Positions 47,044-53,837 of a DNA stretch of 64,000 nt are shown piece after piece. The translations under genes and the position numbers were made by a program. The number at the start of each line of letters is the position of its first letter. Position 1 is the first letter of the stretch. The DNA comes from Rothia koreensis. Lineage in GTDB: Bacteria > Actinomycetota > Actinomycetes > Actinomycetales > Micrococcaceae. The DNA lies in contig NZ_NOIQ01000003.1 in NCBI RefSeq assembly GCF_004136575.1, forward strand, positions 1-64,000, given 5' to 3'. Below the pieces are notes generated by a model. The model had not been told where the DNA came from. It saw nothing but the letters and a program-made list of their open reading frames with translations, and did no database searches.

Positions 47044-48161
47044 ACAACCTCTACATCGACGTGCACGTTCTGCAGACGTTGCCCCCAAACAACATCAATC
47101 GGGATGAGACTGGTAGCCCCAAGTCGGCTATCTTCGGCGGGGCGGTTCGTCAACGTATCTCAAGCCAGGCATTCAAACGAGCGGTCCGCACGGACATGGC
47201 GAAATCCATCAGCGGGAACCGACTCGGGCTGCGTACCAAGGATCTTCCTGTCCAGGTGCAGCAGGCGGTCCTCGAGCTGACGGATGCAAGCCCCGAAACA
47301 GCTATGCAATGGGCGCTTGAGGCGCTCAAGGCCGCTGGTCTGAAACCCGAACGACCCAAAACAAAGAAGAGCGATGAACCAAAGCCGGAAGAGACCAAGT
47401 ACCTTGTCTTCGTCGGACAGTACCAGGTGAAGAAGCTCGCTCGGCTCGCCGTCGAAAACCAAGGAACGTTCACCGAAAAGTCCGCCAAGACGGCTGCTAA
47501 GGCAGCCTTGAAACAGGACCAAGCGATCGACGTATCACTTTTCGGTCGCATGGTTGCGGACGCCGCCGACCTGAATGTCGACGCCGCGGTTCAGGTCGCT
47601 CACTCGATCAGTGTTCACGAGAACACTCCTGAATTCGACTACTTCACGGCCGTGGATGATCTGCGTGGTGAAGACGGGCAAGGCGCGGACATGATCGGGA
47701 CTGTGGAATTTACTGCATCCACTGTTTACCGCTACGCCACGCTCAACGTACCGGCACTCATGGAAAATCTGGGCGACGCCGATGCGACCTCACTGGCCTC
47801 GGCCGAATTCGTCCGCAGCTTTATACGAGCCATGCCTACGGGCAAACAGAACACCTTTGCCAACCGCACACTGCCCAGCGTCGTCGTGGTCTCGTTCTCT
47901 ACGAGTCAGCCTTCCAACTGGGTCGGAGCATTCGAGAAACCTGTGCTTGCCGGGCAGAACGGGTACGTGTACGAGGCGGCCACGGCGATGGCCAAGTATG
48001 CGACAGATCTGGACGCGGCCTACGGCGAGTCGGCGACTCGACTTGTCCTGGCACTGCCGGTGGCAGGGGACAGTATTGCCAGACTGGGGGAAACGGTCGA
48101 TCTGGATGCCCTTGTGGAACGAGTTCGTGAGGTTGCAGCCGACGTGGCAGCCGGGAGGTGA
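47040..48161 (+). CDS. cas7: Cascade backbone subunit Cas7e (Cse4/CasC)
   Basis: Forms the six-copy backbone that coats the guide RNA. The 373-residue protein begins with the family signature YIDVHVLQTLPPNNINRDE and carries SAIFGGAVRQRISSQAFKRA, then FDYFTAVDD and GTVEFTASTVYRYATLNV. It overlaps cse2 by four bases and precedes cas5 by five. Confidence 0.95.
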   Translation: MNNLYIDVHVLQTLPPNNINRDETGSPKSAIFGGAVRQRISSQAFKRAVRTDMAKSISGNRLGLRTKDLPVQVQQAVLELTDASPETAMQWALEALKAAGLKPERPKTKKSDEPKPEETKYLVFVGQYQVKKLARLAVENQGTFTEKSAKTAAKAALKQDQAIDVSLFGRMVADAADLNVDAAVQVAHSISVHENTPEFDYFTAVDDLRGEDGQGADMIGTVEFTASTVYRYATLNVPALMENLGDADATSLASAEFVRSFIRAMPTGKQNTFANRTLPSVVVVSFSTSQPSNWVGAFEKPVLAGQNGYVYEAATAMAKYATDLDAAYGESATRLVLALPVAGDSIARLGETVDLDALVERVREVAADVAAGR

Positions 48162-48166
48162 ATACT

Positions 48167-48970
48167 ATGTCATCCACTCTTCTCATCAACCTGAAGGGGC
48201 CACTTCAGGCGTGGGGTGTAGACAGCGTCTTTCCCGTACGTCGCACCGGCAGGGTGCCTTCGAAGTCCGGCGTACTCGGGATGGTGGCTTGCGCCCTCGG
48301 CCGGCGTCGAGGCGAGTCCCTCGAAGATTTGGCTAGTCTCGAATTCGCGGTTCGGATTGAACGTCAAGGTGTCCTTATGGAGGACAACCACAACGCAACC
48401 CGCGCCGGATCGGTCACGCCGATGCTGTCTCGGAGGCAATACCTTTGTGACGCCCATTTCACCGCCGGGCTCGGGGGAGACCGAGAGGAGCTTGAGGTCA
48501 TACGGCGGGCACTTTTACACCCGCGTTGGCCGCTTTATCTGGGCCGACGCTCGTGTCCACCTATGGGTCCCGTGGTACATAGCTTGGTAGAAGGGCGGCC
48601 GGTCGAAATCCTTAAGGACCTCCCGGCCCAGGAGAGCGAAGTCTTCGCACGGCATCGCTCGGACGAAGACCGGGTCGTACTGGACATTTACACCGATGCG
48701 CGGCCCGAGTCGACTCGATACGAAGTCGCCCGAGACATCCCAGTGGATTTCTCGCTCGAGCGTCGCATTCACCATGAACGACGATTTGAGGAGAACAGAT
48801 CTCAGAAGGTCGCCTTCGCGCATGCTCGTCAGCGTTCCGAGCCAACGATGCCAACACCACCGGACTTGGGCCTTCACGATCCGATGTCAATTTCCTCGAG
48901 TTTCGGTGAGCGCGGGTCCTGCTATCAAGGCGGGCCGGCTGGTAAATCCGTCGGCACAGAGGAGACCTGA
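48167..48970 (+). CDS. cas5: Cascade subunit Cas5e (CasD)
   Basis: Caps the 5' handle of the guide RNA in Cascade. The 267-residue protein starts with LLINLKGPLQAWGVDS and PVRRTGRVPSKSGVLGM, both typical of Cas5e. GGGAGG lies six bases before the ATG at 48167; the GTG at 48158 is less likely. It ends in the one-base TGATG overlap with cas6e. Confidence 0.93.
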   Translation: MSSTLLINLKGPLQAWGVDSVFPVRRTGRVPSKSGVLGMVACALGRRRGESLEDLASLEFAVRIERQGVLMEDNHNATRAGSVTPMLSRRQYLCDAHFTAGLGGDREELEVIRRALLHPRWPLYLGRRSCPPMGPVVHSLVEGRPVEILKDLPAQESEVFARHRSDEDRVVLDIYTDARPESTRYEVARDIPVDFSLERRIHHERRFEENRSQKVAFAHARQRSEPTMPTPPDLGLHDPMSISSSFGERGSCYQGGPAGKSVGTEET

Positions 48971-49653
48971 TGACAACTCTTTCAAGAATCGTGATCGATC
49001 CGAAGTCCCGGGAGGCGGTGCGTATTCTTTCAAATCCCAGGAGAGTGCACGGCGAGCTTGCTCGGCTGACGGATGGAATGAAGTACGCCCAGGGCCGACT
49101 CCTCTGGAGGCTAGACCGGCTTGGCGAACAGATTGTTCTCCATATCGTCACCCCAGCACCGGTGGACCTTGCTGAGCTGAACGGTCGCATTGGACGTCTA
49201 GGCAGCCAGCCCGCGAGTCTGGATTTGGGGGCCGCGCTTGCGAAGGTGCGACCAGGGCAGCGTCTCCGTTTCAGCCTCCGAGCCAACGTGATCAAACACG
49301 TGGTGCGAGCGGGATCCACTAACGCTTCCAAACCACATCTGACGCGAGGCAAACCAATGGGGCTGATCAAGGAGGAAGAGCAACAGGAGTGGCTCGTTCG
49401 ACAGGGCGAGAGGTTCGGTTTCAGCGTCGATCGTCGTGAAGTCGTAGCACGAACCCTACCCCAAGAGCGGATCGGCAAGTGGACAGCTGATGGTAGGCGC
49501 GAGCGGACGGTGACGCTCAATGTGGTGCAGTTCGATGGGATCCTGACGGTAACAGACCCGGAGCGGCTCCTGGCGGGGCTAAGCCAAGGAATCGGCAAAG
49601 GGAAAGCTTACGGTTTTGGAATGCTGACGATTTCTCCGGTGACTCATGTCTGA
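48970..49653 (+). CDS. cas6e: Cas6e (CasE/Cse3) guide-RNA endoribonuclease
   Basis: Cuts the repeat hairpin of the precursor CRISPR RNA. The 227-residue protein has the two ferredoxin-like domains of Cas6e, with the N-terminal His in RVHGELARL and the glycine-rich C-terminal loop GIGKGKAYGFGMLTI that contacts RNA. It overlaps cas5 by one base and cas1 by eight. Confidence 0.93.
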   Translation: MTTLSRIVIDPKSREAVRILSNPRRVHGELARLTDGMKYAQGRLLWRLDRLGEQIVLHIVTPAPVDLAELNGRIGRLGSQPASLDLGAALAKVRPGQRLRFSLRANVIKHVVRAGSTNASKPHLTRGKPMGLIKEEEQQEWLVRQGERFGFSVDRREVVARTLPQERIGKWTADGRRERTVTLNVVQFDGILTVTDPERLLAGLSQGIGKGKAYGFGMLTISPVTHV

Positions 49654-50590
49654 ACGACAAGTTGCCGGTCGCCCGTCTCCACGTTCATCCTTGGGAAGAG
49701 CGTCCGACCGCATTTCCTTTCTCTACGTCCAGAGGGCGACGGTGCATCGCGATCAGAACGCGATCACATTTCAGGATGAGTCCGGTGTGTTCAACGTTCC
49801 TTCAGCGATGATCCAAGTCCTGTTGCTGGGGCCAGGCACGAGGATCACCCATGCCGGGATGTCATTGCTGAGCGAATCAGGGACCTCCGTGGTCTGGGGC
49901 GGAGGAGGGGGCGTGCGTTGTTACGCGCACGCACGACCCCTATCCGGCAATACACGGCTACTCCAAGAGCAGGCCCGCCTGGTTTCATCGACCAGATCCC
50001 GCCTGGCTGTGGCCAAGAAGATGTATTCGATGCGGTTCCCAGATGAAGAAGTCAAACACTTGACAATGCAACAGCTTCGAGGGCGAGAGGGATCGCGAGT
50101 ACGCCGAATCTACCGCGAAGCATCCGAACAATACGGTGTCTGTTGGAAGCGGCGGGTCTATAAGACGGGAGATTTTGAGGCTTCGGATGAGATCAACCAG
50201 GCACTCACTGCTGCCCACCAATGCCTTTACGGAATTGTCCACGCCGTGATTGTGGCCTTGGGCCTCTCACCCGGGCTCGGGTTCGTCCACACGGGACATG
50301 AGAACTCTTTCGTTCATGATGTCGCAGACCTGTACAAAGCGGAGACGACCATTCCGCTGGCTTTCCGTATTACAGCCGAGAACCCTGACGACGTAGCTTC
50401 TCGTGTTCGTCATGCAGTCCGCGAACAGATCACTTCTCAGGCATTTATGGAGCGTTGCGTTCGGGACATTCATCAGCTCATCCTTCCCCGCAACAGGACG
50501 GAGGAGGACCTCTCATCGAGAGTTGCCCTCTGGGATCCTCATCAAGGGTTTGTGGAGGGTGGAATAAATCAGGAGGGCTGGATAGCGTGA
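49646..50590 (+). CDS. cas1: Cas1e integrase
   Basis: Together with Cas2 it inserts new spacers at the leader end of the array. The 314-residue protein fits type I-E Cas1: a beta-rich N-terminus (FLYVQRATVHRDQNAITF) and a helical catalytic domain with the metal ligands in QALTAAHQCLYGIVH, GFVHTGHENSFVHDVADLYKAE (in part) and the following region. It overlaps cas6e by eight bases and cas2 by four. Confidence 0.95.
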   Translation: MSERQVAGRPSPRSSLGRASDRISFLYVQRATVHRDQNAITFQDESGVFNVPSAMIQVLLLGPGTRITHAGMSLLSESGTSVVWGGGGGVRCYAHARPLSGNTRLLQEQARLVSSTRSRLAVAKKMYSMRFPDEEVKHLTMQQLRGREGSRVRRIYREASEQYGVCWKRRVYKTGDFEASDEINQALTAAHQCLYGIVHAVIVALGLSPGLGFVHTGHENSFVHDVADLYKAETTIPLAFRITAENPDDVASRVRHAVREQITSQAFMERCVRDIHQLILPRNRTEEDLSSRVALWDPHQGFVEGGINQEGWIA

Positions 50591-51033
50591 CGGTCCTCAT
50601 CCTCACCGCTTGTCCTGCTGGACTGCGTGGATTTATCACCCGTTGGTTGCTTGAAATTTCAGCCGGGGTATTTGTGGGCTGTGTTAGTGCGCGGGTTCGT
50701 GACGAGATCTGGAAGGCAACGGTGGACCTGGCCAAGAACGGACGTTCCATCATGGTCATTGACGCCGATAACGAGCAAGGGCTGGATTTTCGAGTACATC
50801 GACACGATTGGATTCCCAAAGATTTTGATGGCCTGACCCTGATGCAACGTCCGTTACCAGGGCCGGTCAGCGGGACCATCTCTCGAACTAAAAACTTCGA
50901 TTCCGAGGCGTCGGGCGGCCCCAACGACTCTCCTCAATTTAAGGGCCAGGAATCGGGGGAGTCAGGACGTACGCCAGATAGGGGATGGAGCAAGGCATCG
51001 CGCAGGCGGTTCCTTAAACGCACCAAAGATTAG
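50587..51033 (+). CDS. cas2: Cas2e with a long C-terminal tail
   Basis: The partner of Cas1 in spacer acquisition. The 148-residue product begins with the CRISPR-associated Cas2e fold (TVLILTACPAGLRGFITRWL, SAGVFVGCVSARVRDEIW) for about 90 residues. A polar tail of nearly 60 residues follows and ends in a basic cluster WSKASRRRFLKRTKD. Stand-alone Cas2e proteins are usually about 95-115 residues. The start is GTG, overlapping the cas1 stop (GTGA). The leader and array begin directly after the gene. Confidence 0.92.
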   Translation: MTVLILTACPAGLRGFITRWLLEISAGVFVGCVSARVRDEIWKATVDLAKNGRSIMVIDADNEQGLDFRVHRHDWIPKDFDGLTLMQRPLPGPVSGTISRTKNFDSEASGGPNDSPQFKGQESGESGRTPDRGWSKASRRRFLKRTKD

Positions 51034-51111
51034 CCTTGTCCTGCGATCCTGACCTCGTCGAAAGTGAATGAATTTTGTTGCTTGGGACTACAGTTGTCTA
51101 CGGAAAGCAGT
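51034..51111 (+). other. CRISPR leader
   Basis: The 78 bases between the cas2 stop and the first repeat contain a T-rich stretch AATTTTGTTG and are less GC-rich than the array. They should hold the array promoter and the Cas1-Cas2 docking signal. Orientation is supported by the degenerate repeat at the far end. Confidence 0.6.
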
Positions 51112-52305
51112 ATCTTCCCCGCGCCTGCGGGGGTGTTCCCGCGGATAGTGTCGGTTTTGGTGCAGCGGGGCGGTATCTTCCCCGCGCCTGCGGGGGTGTT
51201 CCCACCGGAGGTACCAGCTCCGGAAAACATGAAACAATCTTCCCCGCGCCTGCGGGGGTGTTCCCAGTGGCACGATGGCCGGCCACGGTGTATTGACATC
51301 TTCCCCGCGCCTGCGGGGGTGTTCCCGTAGCGCTCTACATTCGGGACGAACAAAGTGAATCTTCCCCGCGCCTGCGGGGGTGTTCCCTCGGGGTATTCGC
51401 CGGTGATCTCGGCGTACGCATCTTCCCCGCGCCTGCGGGGGTGTTCCCTGCTGCGCGTGAACGCGCCCGAGCAGCGGCGGGTCTTCCCCGCGCCTGCGGG
51501 GGTGTTCCCCTCGCAGAGCGATTCAGCGAATGGGTGTGGGAATCTTCCCCGCGCCTGCGGGGGTGTTCCCAGGTCGGTCTGTCCGGCGATATTGCTGTGT
51601 TTGATCTTCCCCGCGCCTGCGGGGGTGCTCCCTTCAACGCCCCGTCGGTGGCGTCCTAGGCCCGATCTTCCCCGCGCCTGCGGGGGTGTTCCCCGGGGCG
51701 GGACTTGGACTCTGTTTATGACATTATCTTCCCCGCGCCTGCGGGGGTGTTCCCCCAGGTTGGTTCCGTTGCAGCCGGGTGATGTCATCTTCCCCGCGCC
51801 TGCGGGGGTGTTCCCCAGGGCGAGGAATACAAGGGCGCCGCCCTGCAATCTTCCCCGCGCCTGCGGGGGTGTTCCCGAATAATCCGGGCGCGGCTCCCCC
51901 AACACGATATCTTCCCCGCGCCTGCGGGGGTGTTCCCCCAGGGGGTGCGTAGTGCGAGCTGGTGAACTAATCTTCCCCGCGCCTGCGGGGGTGTTCCCCA
52001 CGCCCGGATCACCTCGAAATCATCCGGCGCAATCTTCCCCGCGCCTGCGGGGGTGTTCCCTTTGGGCAGTTCCAGTTCTGCGCTATCCGGGCATCTTCCC
52101 CGCGCCTGCGGGGGTGTTCCCCCGGTCTCCGTAGCCGCCAAAGCCTCAGACGAATCTTCCCCGCGCCTGCGGGGGTGTTCCCACTAAGAAGAAGCACGCC
52201 CGCAAGGTCGCGAAATCTTCCCCGCGCCTGCGGGGGTGTTCCCCAGGCCGCGGCCATGCGGGCGGCGTGCAACGAGATCTTCCCCGCGCCTGCGGGGGTG
52301 TTCCC

Positions 52306-52337
52306 CGGGCCTCGTCCAGCCCTTCGTGGTTTTCGGG
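52306..52337 (+). repeat. Duplicated spacer, copy 1 (spacer 20)
   Basis: This 32-base spacer begins CGGGCCTCGTCC and is identical over its full length to spacer 22 at 52428-52459. Confidence 0.97.
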
Positions 52338-52427
52338 ATCTTCCCCGCGCCTGCGGGGGTGTTCCCCGCCGGTCCAGCCCGTCGAATGACCGACCAAAAT
52401 CTTCCCCGCGCCTGCGGGGGTGTTCCC

Positions 52428-52459
52428 CGGGCCTCGTCCAGCCCTTCGTGGTTTTCGGG
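52428..52459 (+). repeat. Duplicated spacer, copy 2 (spacer 22)
   Basis: Identical to spacer 20. The two copies are separated by two repeats and spacer 21. Confidence 0.97.
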
Positions 52460-52793
52460 ATCTTCCCCGCGCCTGCGGGGGTGTTCCCTGAGACCCCGGT
52501 CCCCATAGGGAGGTTAAAAGATCTTCCCCGCGCCTGCGGGGGTGTTCCCATCCACTCCCGGTACAACTGGCCCACACCATCATCTTCCCCGCGCCTGCGG
52601 GGGTGTTCCCCAGAGAGGAACTGTCATGGCAATGCTCGATGAATCTTCCCCGCGCCTGCGGGGGTGTTCCCTCATCGAAGTGCGCGGCGACGTGAGGGTA
52701 AGCATCTTCCCCGCGCCTGCGGGGGTGTTCCCCAGCTGAACACCGGGACCAGGATGGCGTTGATATCTTCCCCGCACCCGCGGGGGTGTTCCC

Positions 52794-53057
52794 GAAGGGG
52801 ACAGGCAGAACTCCCCAGCAACCGAAACCATCACCGCGCCCGGGGACGGGACCACTGGCACCCAGGCGTCGCCGAATATCTTCCCGGCACCGTGGGGCCC
52901 AGGACGAGGGGGCACCCGCCCTCTGCCATTCTCCACGTCGGGGCCGGCTGGTCGCCTACGGCTTTATCTTCTAGGATCCAGGCGCTACGAGAGAGCAACG
53001 AAGCTGAAGTAATTGGGATAGTTGTCGGGTAAAAGGCTATACCTCCTGCACGTGGGG
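52794..53057. other. Region beyond the array with possible decayed repeats
   Basis: No gene is seen. Two stretches resemble worn copies of the repeat: one near 52829-52853 (ATCACCGCGCCCGGGG) and one at 52878-52906 (ATCTTCCCGGCACCGTGGGG). They may be the remains of older repeats. Confidence 0.4.
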
Positions 53058-53762
53058 TCAGCGGCGCGGCTGCTGGCCCTCGAGCTCTCCCCGGGAGAAT
53101 GCATCCAGCTTTCCCCTCACGAGGCGCACGGCGAGCCACACCGCCTCGGCGACCATGATCACCAGCAAGAACCAGCGTGCGACGACGAGCCCGGCGGCAA
53201 GTCCCGGCCATGCACCGGCGGGGTCGGACAGAGCGGCGTCGACCGCAAGGTTTCCGGCGATCGTCAGGACGACGAACACGAGCGGCGGGATCCACAGTGC
53301 GATGCGGCGTCGTCCCCGGATGCCCGAGGCGGCGACCATGGCGAACCACGCGGCGCCGAGGAAGATGGGGGAGATCAGGCCCCAGGACCAGTGGATGGCG
53401 ACGTACGCGTTGCGACCGGCGTCGCCCAGGCTCCGGGCGATGTGCGGGGCATCGGAGACGAATCCGAAGGGATCCAATTCGGGCACGGTCGTGTGCGCGC
53501 TCGCACCCAGCCGGGGCAGGAGCGACGCGTGGAGGTAGACGACCATCAGAATGGACACGACCACCAGCACGCCGGTGATGATCCCCGCGGAGGATTTCTT
53601 GGCCGGCTCGGCCTGCGGCGAACGGTCAGTCGTGCCCTCGGCGTCGGGGCCGCCGCGTTGCCCGCCCGGCCTCCGAGAGGTCGAATCGGCTTTCGGGGGC
53701 GACGCAGACGCTCCCGCCCGGTCGCCGTACAGCCGTTGCTTTTGTCCCTTCGACATGCCCAT
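53058..53762 (-). CDS. Four-helix membrane protein of unknown function
   Basis: A 234-residue protein. The N-terminus (about 1-58) is polar and basic (MGMSKGQKQRLYGDRAG), then hydrophobic segments lie at about 60-82, 122-148, 155-180 and 185-212, and the end is charged (GELEGQQPRR). I do not recognise a family. Start is ATG at 53762, or 53756 two codons later; a CATAAT box just upstream would make the message leaderless. It is divergent from the pcrA gene, whose start is 75 bases away. Confidence 0.65.
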   Translation of the reverse strand: MGMSKGQKQRLYGDRAGASASPPKADSTSRRPGGQRGGPDAEGTTDRSPQAEPAKKSSAGIITGVLVVVSILMVVYLHASLLPRLGASAHTTVPELDPFGFVSDAPHIARSLGDAGRNAYVAIHWSWGLISPIFLGAAWFAMVAASGIRGRRRIALWIPPLVFVVLTIAGNLAVDAALSDPAGAWPGLAAGLVVARWFLLVIMVAEAVWLAVRLVRGKLDAFSRGELEGQQPRR

Positions 53763-53837
53763 ATGCCAATTATGGACCGTCACACCCGCAGCCGGGGGAC
53801 GCGAATCGAAACTGTGTTCCCCTAGACTGGAACCAGT

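Larger units (their letters stand above)
51112..52793 (+). CRISPR. Type I-E CRISPR array, 28 repeats and 27 spacers
   Basis: A 29-base repeat recurs from 51112 to 52793. It begins ATCTTCCCCGCG, has the palindromic core CCCCGCGCCTGCGGGG and ends GTGTTCCC, the likely 5' handle of the guide RNA. Most repeats are identical; the seventh (51481) starts with G, the ninth (51604) has one T-to-C change near its end, and the last (52765) is degenerate in the core. Spacers are 32 bases except 34 for spacer 1 and 33 for spacers 2, 8, 15 and 19. Spacers 20 and 22 are identical. The last, degenerate repeat marks the distal end, so the leader lies at the cas2 side. Confidence 0.98.

Noticed and set aside
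51030-52583. Several 60-320 codon frames across the CRISPR array
   Set aside because: They come from the repeat unit being free of stop codons and give periodic peptides; none is a gene.
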